NCBI RefSeq assembly: GCF_041435355.1
Contig: NZ_CP108442.1
Span: forward strand, 6,880,501-6,944,500
Direction of reading: 5' to 3'
From: Streptomyces sp. NBC_01276
GTDB taxonomy: Bacteria > Actinomycetota > Actinomycetes > Streptomycetales > Streptomycetaceae
Length of the DNA stretch: 64,000 nt
The notes beneath the pieces were generated by a model. The model saw nothing but the letters and a program-made list of their open reading frames with translations. It ran no database searches and had not been told where the DNA came from. Positions 43,826 to 51,618 of the stretch are shown piece by piece. The position numbers and the translations under genes were made by a program. Positions within the stretch are counted from its first letter, which is position 1. The number at the start of each line of letters is the position of its first letter.

Positions 43826-43895
43826 ACGACCGCCCGTCCCGGCCCCGCCCCGTACCGCCCCGGCCCCGCCCCGTACCGCCCCGAACGAGGAGCCC

Positions 43896-46589
43896 ATGCG
43901 CACATCCCGCAGAAGACCGCAGACAGCGGCTCCGCGGCCACCCGTGCCACCGGCGCGCGGCCGCCGGGCGCACGCCGGTCCCCCCGCCGAGGAACCACCG
44001 GTCCCGGACCCGGTCCCGGATCCGCGTACCGTCCCGGCCGGGGGCGCGCCCGCCGGCACGCGCCCCCGGATCCGGCTGCGCCCCGCCACCGTCCGGGCGA
44101 AGATCGTCTCGCTGCTGATGGTCCCGGTCGTCTCCCTGCTCGGCCTGTGGGCCTTCGCCACCGTCGCCGCCGCCCAGGACGTCGCCCGGCTCAGCCGGGT
44201 CCGGCAGGCCGACGCCGAGATCCGCACCCCCGTCGCGGCCGCCCTGACCGAGCTCCAGGCCGAACGCCGGGCCGCCGTCCGCTTCCTGGCCGATCCGGCC
44301 TCCGACCAGGCGGCGGCCCTGGAACAGCAGGCCCGGCGCACGGACGACGCCGTACGCCGGCTCCGCCTCGGGAACCGGCACACCGTCGCCGACTCCGGCG
44401 ACTACCACGGCGACGTGGTCACCCGACTGGACACCTTCGTCTCCCGCGCGGAAGGGCTCGGCGCGACCCGCAAGGACGTGACCGGGCGCCGCGCCACCCC
44501 GGACGGCGCCTACGCGGTCTACACCGAGGCGGCCGACTCCGCCCTCGCCGTCGAGGGCGCCCTCTCCGGCGGTCAGGACCCCGAACCCGGCCCCGACCGC
44601 CGCGTCCTGCTGGAGTTCACCCGAGCCGGCGAGATGCTCTCCCGCGAGGACGTCCTGCTCGCCGTGCCGGGACCCCGCAGCCCCGACGCGCTCCGCCGCC
44701 TGACCGGTGTGATCGAGAACCGCCGCACACTGACCGCCGCCACCGCCCCGGACCTGCCGGCGGCCCAGCGCGCCGCCTGGGAGTCCGTGGCGAAGAGCGC
44801 GTCCTACGCCGAGCTCACGGGCGCGGAGGACAAGGCCCTGGCCGCCGCCCCCGTTGCTACCGCCCCCGCCGGAGGCGCGACGGCGCAGCGGGAGGCCCCC
44901 CGCGAGGCGCCGCGCGGAGTGCCCGCCGGGTGGGAGGCGGCGTACACGAGCGTCAGCGGCTCGATGCGCGACATCCGGCTGGCCGCCGCCGCCGGGTCCG
45001 CGGGCCGGGCCGACCCGCTCGCCGAGGGCCTGCTCGGCCCCGCCGGGGCGGCGGTACTGCTGGGGCTGGCCGCCGTCGCCGCCTCGCTGGTCATCTCCGT
45101 CCGCATCGGCCGCACCCTGGTCGTCGAACTGGTCGCGCTGCGCAACACCGCCCTGGAGATCGCCCACCGCAAGCTCCCGGACGCCATGGACCGGCTCCGC
45201 GCGGGCCGGGCCGTGGACATCGACACCGGCGTCGAGGCCGGGCCCGTGCCCGGACGGACCAGCGAGGACGAGATCACACAGGTCGGTACCGCGCTGTCCA
45301 CCGTCCACCGGGCGGCTCTGAGCGCCGCCGTCGAACGGGCCGAATTCGCCAGCGGGGTGAGCGGGGTCTTCGTCAACCTCGCCCGCCGCAGCCAGGTCCT
45401 CGTGCACAAGCAGCTCAACCTGCTGGACTCCATGGAGCGGCGCGCCGACGACCCCGACGAGCTCGACGACCTCTTCCGGCTCGACCACCTCACCACCCGG
45501 ATGCGCCGCCACGCGGAAAGCCTGATCATCCTCTCGGGCGCCGCTCCCGGCCGGGCCTGGCGCGTGCCGGTCCCGCTCACGAACGTCGTGCGCGCCGCCG
45601 TCTCCGAGATCGAGGACTACCCGAGGGTCGAGGTCCGAGGCCTCGCCGAAGCCGCCGTCGTCGGCGCTTCGGTGGCCGACCTGACCCACCTCCTCGCCGA
45701 ACTCGTCGAGAACGCCACCCAGTTCTCCCCGCCGCACACCAAGGTCCGGGTCAGCGGCGAGCCCGTCGGCGCCGGGTACGTCCTGGAGGTCGAGGACCGG
45801 GGGCTCGGCATGGGCCGCGAGGCGCTGGCCGACGCCAACCGCCGCATCGAGCACTCCGAGGACCTCGACCTCTTCGACAGCGACCGCCTCGGCCTGTTCG
45901 TGGTCAGCCGTCTCTCCTCCCGACACGGGGTGCGGGTGCGCCTGCGGCCGTCGCCCTACGGAGGCACGACCGCGGTCGTGCTGCTGCCCAACTCCCTGCT
46001 CCAGGGCGCGATCGGGCCCGGCCCCGCCTCCGCCCCCACCACCCCCGACCCCGGCCCCGTGTCCCCGGCCGGTGCGGGGCAGCCGGAGCGGCCCGCGGCC
46101 GTGAGTGTCGTACGGGAGACCGTGCGCGGCGTCCCGGCGCCCGGCCGGCCGTCCGCCCCGGCGCCCGCCTCCGCCCCGGCGCCCGCCTCCGGCCCGGCCC
46201 CCGTCTCCGCCGCGCCCGGCGCCCCCGGACCGCAGGGGTCGCGCCCCGCTCCGGTCGCCCCCCTCCGGCCGCGCGGCCCCGGTGGCACGGGCACCCGTAC
46301 GCACCCGGTGTCCGCCCCCGCCCCGGCCCCCGTGCCCGCCCCTGCCCTCACCGCGGCGTCGGTCACCGAACTGCCGCGCCGGGTACGGCAGGCCAGCCTG
46401 GTCCCGCAGCTGCGCGAGGCGTCCGTCGCCCAGGCCCCCGGCGCCGGGAACGCCGAGGAGCCCCCGGACCGCAGCCCCGAACAGGCCCGGGACCGGATGG
46501 CCGCCTTCCGGGCGGGCTGGGCGCGCGGGACCCGGGAGACCTCGAACCCGAACGGCGGCCCCCACGCGGGCAGCGAAGGAGAAGTGTGA
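43896..46589 (+). CDS. cvnA: Conservon histidine-kinase-like sensor with NIT-type domain
   Basis: This 897-residue membrane protein starts at ATG 43896 after GAGGAG. A basic, Pro-rich cytoplasmic tail of about 65 residues leads to one transmembrane helix (VSLLMVPVVSLLGLWAFATV), an extracytoplasmic nitrate/nitrite-sensing-like domain, and a second helix (AVLLGLAAVAASLVISVRIG). Next come a HAMP-like part, a dimer region (DSMERRADDPDELDDLFRLDHL) and a HATPase domain with ELVENATQFSPPHTKV and DRGLGMG. The last 190 residues are a Pro/Ala-rich tail. It heads the CvnABCD set, which links sensing to a small GTPase. The phospho-accepting His is in the LDHLTTRMRRHAE region. Confidence 0.92.
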   Translation: MRTSRRRPQTAAPRPPVPPARGRRAHAGPPAEEPPVPDPVPDPRTVPAGGAPAGTRPRIRLRPATVRAKIVSLLMVPVVSLLGLWAFATVAAAQDVARLSRVRQADAEIRTPVAAALTELQAERRAAVRFLADPASDQAAALEQQARRTDDAVRRLRLGNRHTVADSGDYHGDVVTRLDTFVSRAEGLGATRKDVTGRRATPDGAYAVYTEAADSALAVEGALSGGQDPEPGPDRRVLLEFTRAGEMLSREDVLLAVPGPRSPDALRRLTGVIENRRTLTAATAPDLPAAQRAAWESVAKSASYAELTGAEDKALAAAPVATAPAGGATAQREAPREAPRGVPAGWEAAYTSVSGSMRDIRLAAAAGSAGRADPLAEGLLGPAGAAVLLGLAAVAASLVISVRIGRTLVVELVALRNTALEIAHRKLPDAMDRLRAGRAVDIDTGVEAGPVPGRTSEDEITQVGTALSTVHRAALSAAVERAEFASGVSGVFVNLARRSQVLVHKQLNLLDSMERRADDPDELDDLFRLDHLTTRMRRHAESLIILSGAAPGRAWRVPVPLTNVVRAAVSEIEDYPRVEVRGLAEAAVVGASVADLTHLLAELVENATQFSPPHTKVRVSGEPVGAGYVLEVEDRGLGMGREALADANRRIEHSEDLDLFDSDRLGLFVVSRLSSRHGVRVRLRPSPYGGTTAVVLLPNSLLQGAIGPGPASAPTTPDPGPVSPAGAGQPERPAAVSVVRETVRGVPAPGRPSAPAPASAPAPASGPAPVSAAPGAPGPQGSRPAPVAPLRPRGPGGTGTRTHPVSAPAPAPVPAPALTAASVTELPRRVRQASLVPQLREASVAQAPGAGNAEEPPDRSPEQARDRMAAFRAGWARGTRETSNPNGGPHAGSEGEV

Positions 46590-47107
46590 TGATCGAACAC
46601 CACGGGACCGGCTACGGGACCGGCCGCGGAACGGCCGGCCGCGGGAGCGACCGCGGGATGGGCCGCGGGATCGGCCACGGGAACGATGCCGACCCGGTGC
46701 GCCGGTCCGGCGAGCTGGACTGGCTGCTGGACGACCTGGTGACGCGGGTCCGCGAGGTCCGGCACGCCGTCGTCCTGTCCAACGACGGCCTGGCCGTGGG
46801 CTCCTCCAGTGCGCTGAGCAGGGAGGACGCCGAGCACCTCGCCGCCGTGGCCTCCGGGTTCCACAGCCTGGCCAAGGGCGCGGGCCGGCACTTCCGCACC
46901 GGGGGCGTGCGCCAGACGATGGTGGAGATGGACGAGGGCCACCTCTTCGTCGCTGCCGCGGGCGACGGCTCCTGCCTGGCCGTCCTCAGCGCGGCCGGTG
47001 CCGACATCGGGTTGATCGCCTACGAGATGGCCCGGCTGGTCAAGCGGGTCGGCGAGCACCTGTACGCCCCGCCCCGGTTCGCGGTCCGCCCGCCGGCCGC
47101 AGGGTGA
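46589..47107 (+). CDS. cvnB: Conservon roadblock/LC7 protein with Gly-rich N-terminus
   Basis: This 172-residue protein starts one base before the end of cvnA (TGATG junction) with AAGGAG upstream. The C-terminal 130 residues form the roadblock/LC7 domain (LDWLLDDLVTRVREVRHAVV, LSNDGLAVGSS, GVRQTMVEMDEGHLFVAAA). The first 38 residues are an unusual run of G-x-G repeats with Arg (GTGYGTGRGTAGRGS and onwards) not normal for CvnB. An internal ATG (MGRGIGHGND) could be the true start. It likely acts as GTPase regulator for CvnD. Confidence 0.9.
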   Translation: MIEHHGTGYGTGRGTAGRGSDRGMGRGIGHGNDADPVRRSGELDWLLDDLVTRVREVRHAVVLSNDGLAVGSSSALSREDAEHLAAVASGFHSLAKGAGRHFRTGGVRQTMVEMDEGHLFVAAAGDGSCLAVLSAAGADIGLIAYEMARLVKRVGEHLYAPPRFAVRPPAAG

Positions 47108-47505
47108 GAGCGGCGGTCCGGCGCATGGACGACCAGTGGTACGACGCCGAGGCGGGCCCGCTCGTGCGCCCGTACGCCATGACCGGCGGGCGCACGAAGC
47201 CGGGGCCCCACGGCGTGCGTTTCGACCTCATCGCGCTGGTCGTGGTGGACCCGGCGGCCGGGGGAACGGGGGAGGAGGCACTGCTCGGCCCGGAGCACCG
47301 GGCGTTGCTGGGGCTCTGCCGCGACGAGACCCAGTCGGTGGCCGAACTCGCCGCCGACGCGGACCTGCCGGTGGGGGTGGTGCGGGTGCTGCTCGGTGAC
47401 CTGTTGGAGGCGGGGCACGTCAAGGTCAGCCGTCCGGTGCCGCCCGCCCGGCTGCCGGAGATGCGGATTCTGCGGGAAGTCATCGAGGGATTGCGAGCGC
47501 TGTGA
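47104..47505 (+). CDS. cvnC: Conservon DUF742 protein
   Basis: The 133-residue protein fits DUF742: an N-terminal AGPLVRPYAMTGGRTKP, then a winged-helix-like part (ALLGLCRDETQSVAELAADADLPVGVVRVLLGDLLEAG) ending REVIEGLRAL. GTG 47104 overlaps the cvnB stop. CvnC probably helps connect the sensor complex with GTPase CvnD. Confidence 0.92.
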   Translation: MRAAVRRMDDQWYDAEAGPLVRPYAMTGGRTKPGPHGVRFDLIALVVVDPAAGGTGEEALLGPEHRALLGLCRDETQSVAELAADADLPVGVVRVLLGDLLEAGHVKVSRPVPPARLPEMRILREVIEGLRAL

Positions 47506-48149
47506 TGGGACTGCACGACAACGGACCGGCGGGGCGGGGAGGTTCCGCGACGGACGAGGAACTGGCCGCGCTCGCTCTGAAGATCCTCGTGGCGGGGGGC
47601 TTCGGCGTCGGCAAGACCACGCTCGTGGGCGCGGTCAGCGAGATCAGGCCGCTGCGGACCGAAGAGCTGCTGAGCGAGGCCGGCGAGCGGGTCGACGACA
47701 CCGGCGGGGTCGACCAGAAGACCACGACCACCGTGGCCATGGACTTCGGGCGGATCACGATCCGGTCCGGCCTGTCCCTGTACCTGTTCGGGACGCCGGG
47801 GCAGGACCGGTTCTGGTTCCTGTGGGACGAGCTCGCGCTGGGCGCCCTGGGTGCGGTGGTCCTCGCCGACACACGGCGGCTGGAGGACTGCTTCCCGGCC
47901 GTGGACTACTTCGAGCACCGGCGGATCCCGTTCGTGGTGGCCGTCAACTGCTTCACCGACGCGCGGCGTTACGGGGCCAACGACGTGGCGCGGGCCCTCG
48001 ACCTGGAGCAGGGGACACCGGTGGTGCTGTGCGACGCCCGCGACAAGGACTCGGGAAAGGAAGTGCTGATCAGGCTCGTCGAGTACGCCGGGCGGGTGCA
48101 CACCGCCCGGCTGCTCGATTCGGTCGGGCCGCAGGCCGATCCCGTGTGA
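47502..48149 (+). CDS. cvnD: Conservon small GTPase
   Basis: This 215-residue Ras-like/MglA-type GTPase has the P-loop GGFGVGKTT, switch region TTTTVAMDFGRI, the G3-like YLFGTPGQDRF, and the base-contact region VNCFTDA in place of NKxD. It closes the four-gene conservon. The start GTG (47502) overlaps cvnC, with an ATG directly following. The 3' end meets the convergent PPOX gene with only 2 nt between. Confidence 0.93.
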   Translation: MMGLHDNGPAGRGGSATDEELAALALKILVAGGFGVGKTTLVGAVSEIRPLRTEELLSEAGERVDDTGGVDQKTTTTVAMDFGRITIRSGLSLYLFGTPGQDRFWFLWDELALGALGAVVLADTRRLEDCFPAVDYFEHRRIPFVVAVNCFTDARRYGANDVARALDLEQGTPVVLCDARDKDSGKEVLIRLVEYAGRVHTARLLDSVGPQADPV

Positions 48150-48151
48150 CG

Positions 48152-48580
48152 TCAGTCGGCGATGCCGGCGGTCGCGATCACCTTGTCGATGGGTACGCGG
48201 ACGAGGAGTTCGCCGGGGACGGCGTTGCGGCGGCCGAAGGCCTCGCCGCGGTCCTCGCCCATGTAGCGGGAGCCGATCCGCGTCGCCCAGGGGAGCATCT
48301 CCTCCAGGTCCTCGCTGATCTCGGCGCGCCCCTGGAGCACGACGTAGGAGAAGGGCGGCCGGTCGTCGTCCACGCAGAGGGCGACCCGGCCGTCCCGGGC
48401 CAGATTCCGCCCCTTGACGGTGTTCTTGCCGGTGTTGAAGACGAAGGCGTCACCGTCGAGAACGAACCAGATGGGAGCGATGTGCGGGCTTCCGTCCTCG
48501 CGGACCGTGGACAGCTTTCCGGTGCGGGTGGAGTGCGAGACGAACGCACGCCACTCCTCTTGAGTCATCTTCTGTGCCAT
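48152..48580 (-). CDS. PPOX-class F420-dependent oxidoreductase (pyridoxamine oxidase fold)
   Basis: This 142-residue protein has the split beta-barrel flavin fold: FVSHSTRTGKLSTVREDGSPHIAPIWFVL, FNTGKNTVKGRNLARDGRVALCVDDDRPPFSYVVLQGRAEI and MLPWATRIGSRYMGED. Such proteins bind F420 or FMN and reduce small substrates; the precise substrate is unknown. The start ATG at 48578-48580 has AAGGAGGAT upstream. It lies between the conservon and the orphan roadblock gene. Confidence 0.9.
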   Translation of the reverse strand: MAQKMTQEEWRAFVSHSTRTGKLSTVREDGSPHIAPIWFVLDGDAFVFNTGKNTVKGRNLARDGRVALCVDDDRPPFSYVVLQGRAEISEDLEEMLPWATRIGSRYMGEDRGEAFGRRNAVPGELLVRVPIDKVIATAGIAD

Positions 48581-48686
48581 GGGTCCATCCTCCTTGCCGG
48601 AAAGGGGCTGGTGGGGAAGGCTTGCGGCACGACCAAGCGGGGTGGGGCGCGGCCACGTCGGCCGCGTCAACGGGGAGGGGCTGGAA

Positions 48687-49085
48687 ATGGCACTGGACAA
48701 GCAGCTCGACTGGTTGCTGGACGATCTGACGCGCAGGGTCCCGCAGGTCCGCCACGCGGTGGTGCTGTCCAACGACGGACTGGTGACGGCCGCCAGCGCC
48801 GGGCTGGCGCGCGAGGACGCCGAGCACCTCGCGGCGGTCGCGGCGGGGCTGCAGAGCCTGGCGAAGGGGTCGGGGCGGCACTTCAGGGCGGGGGAGGTGC
48901 GCCAGACCATGGTCGAGTACGACGAGGGCTTCCTGTTCGTCGTCGCGGCGGGTTCGGGCAGTTCCCTGTGCGCGCTGAGCGCGGCCGAGGCGGACATCGT
49001 CCAGGTGGCTTATGAGATGACGCTGCTGGTCAACCGGGTCGGGGAGCACCTGGGGGTCGCGGAGCGGCGGATCACCGGGGGCTGA
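48687..49085 (+). CDS. Orphan roadblock/LC7 protein (CvnB paralogue)
   Basis: This 132-residue roadblock protein is a near copy of the CvnB core encoded 2 kb upstream: LDWLLDDLTRRVPQVRHAVV, LSNDGLVTAAS, REDAEHLAAVAAGLQSLAKG, EVRQTMVEYDEGFLFVVAAG. It lacks the Gly-rich extension and has no CvnC or CvnD gene after it. ATG 48687 follows GGGGAGGGG. It may be a duplicate interacting with the adjacent conservon components. Confidence 0.9.
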   Translation: MALDKQLDWLLDDLTRRVPQVRHAVVLSNDGLVTAASAGLAREDAEHLAAVAAGLQSLAKGSGRHFRAGEVRQTMVEYDEGFLFVVAAGSGSSLCALSAAEADIVQVAYEMTLLVNRVGEHLGVAERRITGG

Positions 49086-49190
49086 CCGGCGGGCGGCTGG
49101 CGCGGAGTTATCCACAGGCCTCGCGCGGGTTCGTCGCACCGAGTTACGGTCTTCACACAGAGTGATCGGCACTCGTGGGGGAGGACCGTG

Positions 49191-50177
49191 ATGAAGGTGC
49201 GAGCGCTGGAGCGTGCGTCGGCCGGCGGGGACGGGCGGGAGCGTTCATGGCCCGGGGGCGGGGATCCGCGCGGGCCGCGCGCGGAGGTGCTGCCCGGTCC
49301 GGGCGGAGGCGGGGACGTCGGCGGAGGCGGAGGAGGCGGCGGGGACGCGGACCCGGGCGCGGGTGGGCCCCCGCCCGCCGCGCGGCCGCCGGAGCTGCTG
49401 AGCGCGCTCCGGGCCGCCGGGGAACTTGGGCTTCGCCGAAGCGAGTTCGCACGTGCCGTCCAGCTGGGGCTGGTGCGTCCAGGCTCGCGGGCGCCCGGCG
49501 GAGCCGCTCGGTTCGCCCGCGCCGAACTGGACCGGGTCAGGGCCTGTGAGGGGTACCCGCGGACACTGCGGGAGCGGATCGAGACCGTGGCCGGCGCCGA
49601 CGCCGGCGCACGGGCGCTGGGGACCGGCCCGAGCCGCTTCACCCGGCTCGCGCGCTGCGGGCACCTCACCCCCGTCGGCTACCGGATCAACCGCTACCGG
49701 GCCGTCGTCTGGCTCTATCTGGCTGCCGAGCTGAGGGAGTTCGCCACCCGGGAGCCGTGGTTGCTGAGCGGGGCCGCGCCCCCGGGGGACCGGGAGATGC
49801 TGGACGCCAAAGCGGATCTGCGCCCGCGCCGGTGGCGCGGACGGCATGTGGGGCTGCTGCTGAGACGAACCGCCGATCCGTGGGAGCGGGCCGCGGTACT
49901 GGCCTCCGTACTCCCCGAACAACAGGTGCGTCAGGCCGTCCCCGATCCGGCGGAACGGATCGTCCTCGCCGCGCTCGCGCCGCCCCCGCCCTACGGCCAC
50001 CCGCAGGTCCCGGCCGCGGCCGCCGTGGCCGGGCGGCTGCTGCTGGCGGAGCCGCCGGACGAGGTGCACTGGTACCGCACCAGCCTCGATTTCGCCCTGA
50101 CCGGGGCACGGGGCCGGCGGAACTCGACCGGGGAGAGGGGTCAGTCGAACTCGACGGGGGAGAGGGGGCCGACGTAG
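49191..50177 (+). CDS. DUF6397-like protein
   Basis: This protein of about 328 residues starts at ATG 49191 (or GTG 49188). A disordered, Gly/Pro-rich N-terminus (about 1-60) is followed by a helical region resembling DUF6397 family proteins: LRAAGELGLRRSEFARAVQL, RFARAELDRVRA, and RFTRLARCGHLTPVGYRINR then YRAVVWLYLAAELREFA. The C-terminal end overlaps the convergent YchJ gene by about 37 nt. The function is unknown; the central part looks helix-turn-helix-like. The family name is from memory and only moderately sure. Confidence 0.65.
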   Translation: MKVRALERASAGGDGRERSWPGGGDPRGPRAEVLPGPGGGGDVGGGGGGGGDADPGAGGPPPAARPPELLSALRAAGELGLRRSEFARAVQLGLVRPGSRAPGGAARFARAELDRVRACEGYPRTLRERIETVAGADAGARALGTGPSRFTRLARCGHLTPVGYRINRYRAVVWLYLAAELREFATREPWLLSGAAPPGDREMLDAKADLRPRRWRGRHVGLLLRRTADPWERAAVLASVLPEQQVRQAVPDPAERIVLAALAPPPPYGHPQVPAAAAVAGRLLLAEPPDEVHWYRTSLDFALTGARGRRNSTGERGQSNSTGERGPT

Positions 50178-50542
50178 ACCCAGGCGCCCGCCTCGCGGGA
50201 GAAGGCACTGTGCTCGCGCAGCGAACCCGTGTGCCCGCCCTCCCGGTAGTGCGCCCGGAACTCCACCGACCCCTCCGTCTCGAACATCCCGCCGCGCTCG
50301 GTGGCCAGGATCTCCAGCCGCTCCCAGTGCTGCTCGGGATCCAGATCGAGTCGGCCCGGCCGGGTCGAGGAGTGCCAGGAGCGCATCAGGTAGGCGGTGT
50401 CGCCGACCGCGAACGCGCTGAACCGCGACCGCATCAGCAGCTCCGCGGTGGGTGCCTGCCGGGCGCCCGAGTGGAAGCGGCCGCAGCATTCCGGGTAGGC
50501 GGCGGGCAGCCCGCAGGGGCAGGGGAGGACCGGGGTGGGCAT
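50141..50542 (-). CDS. YchJ family SEC-C motif protein
   Basis: This 133-residue protein has the N-terminal SEC-C zinc motif CPCGLPAAYPECCGRFH and the NTF2-like YchJ body (TAELLMRSRFSAFAVGDTAYLMRSWHSSTRP, WERLEIL, GSVEFRAHYREGG, EHSAFSREAGAWVYVG). Its role is unknown in general. The ATG at 50540-50542 starts it; its 3' end overlaps the DUF6397-like gene. Confidence 0.9.
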   Translation of the reverse strand: MPTPVLPCPCGLPAAYPECCGRFHSGARQAPTAELLMRSRFSAFAVGDTAYLMRSWHSSTRPGRLDLDPEQHWERLEILATERGGMFETEGSVEFRAHYREGGHTGSLREHSAFSREAGAWVYVGPLSPVEFD

Positions 50543-50636
50543 GTGCGCTCAGCTCTTCGGAGGGGAGGTGACGGGCGTACGGACGGGACCGCTGACGGAA
50601 CCGCCGGCGGAGGGGTCGGCGGAGAGGCCGCCGGGA

Positions 50637-51539
50637 CTACTGCGGGGACACGGCCGGCTTGGCCGCCTCGGCCGGGTACGGGCGGAAGAGACCCTCCTGG
50701 ACGACGGAGACCAGCAGCCTGCCCTCCACGTCGTAGATGCGGCCGCGGGCCAGACCGCGGCCACCGTGCGCGATGGGTGACTCCTGGTCGTACAGGAACC
50801 ACTCGTCCGCGCGGAAGGGCCGGTGGAACCACATGGCGTGGTCCAGCGAGGCCATGTCGAAACCGCGCATGCCCCACAGCGGTTCCACGGGGATGCGCAC
50901 GGCGTCGAGGAGGGTCATGTCACTGGCGTAGGTGAGGGCGCAGGTGTGCACGAGCGGGTCGTCGCCCAGCGGGCCGACCGCTCGCATCCACACCGCGCTG
51001 CGCGGATCGGCGTCCTTGAGCTCCTCCGGAGTCCAGCGGAGCCGGTCCACGTACCGGATGTCGAAGGGCTGACGGCGGGCCATCCGCTCCAGCGCCTCGG
51101 GCAGCGCGCCCAGGTGCTCGCGGATCTCGTCCACGACCTTCGGGAGCGCGTCCGGGTGCGGGAAGTCGAGGCGGGGAGGCAGCTGGTGCTCGATGCTGCC
51201 CTCCTCCGGGTGATGGAAGGAGGCGGTCAGATTGAAGATGGTCTTGCCCTGCTGGACCGCGGTGACCCGGCGCGTGGTGAAGGAGCGCCCGTCGCGCACC
51301 CGTTCCACCTGGTACACGATGGGCACCCCGGGGATGCCCGGGCGCAGGAAGTACGCGTGCAGGGAGTGGACCGGCCGGTCGCTCTCGGTGGTGCGGCCGG
51401 CCGCCACCAGAGCCTGCCCGGCGACCTGTCCGCCGAACACGCGCTGGAGGGATTCCTGGGGGCTCGCGCCCCGGAAGATGTTGACCTCGATCTGCTCCAG
51501 GTCGAGCAGATCGACCAGTCTCTCGGCGGGGTTCGTCAT
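50637..51539 (-). CDS. tesB: Acyl-CoA thioesterase II
   Basis: This 300-residue double hot-dog enzyme hydrolyses acyl-CoA to acid and CoA. Motifs: VFGGQVAGQALVAAGRTT, VHSLHAYFLRPG, HPEEGSIEHQ in the linker, and SLDHAMWFHRPFRADEWFLY near the C-terminus with LFRPY at the end. The ATG at 51537-51539 follows GGAGAG. It is downstream of the helicase gene on the same strand with about 80 nt between. Confidence 0.93.
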   Translation of the reverse strand: MTNPAERLVDLLDLEQIEVNIFRGASPQESLQRVFGGQVAGQALVAAGRTTESDRPVHSLHAYFLRPGIPGVPIVYQVERVRDGRSFTTRRVTAVQQGKTIFNLTASFHHPEEGSIEHQLPPRLDFPHPDALPKVVDEIREHLGALPEALERMARRQPFDIRYVDRLRWTPEELKDADPRSAVWMRAVGPLGDDPLVHTCALTYASDMTLLDAVRIPVEPLWGMRGFDMASLDHAMWFHRPFRADEWFLYDQESPIAHGGRGLARGRIYDVEGRLLVSVVQEGLFRPYPAEAAKPAVSPQ

Positions 51540-51618
51540 CAGCAGCTCTCCACTGTCGGGTGCGGCGGGTCCGGCCGGCGCGGTGCGCGGGCACCGGCCG
51601 GCGGCGTGCGGGATTCGG

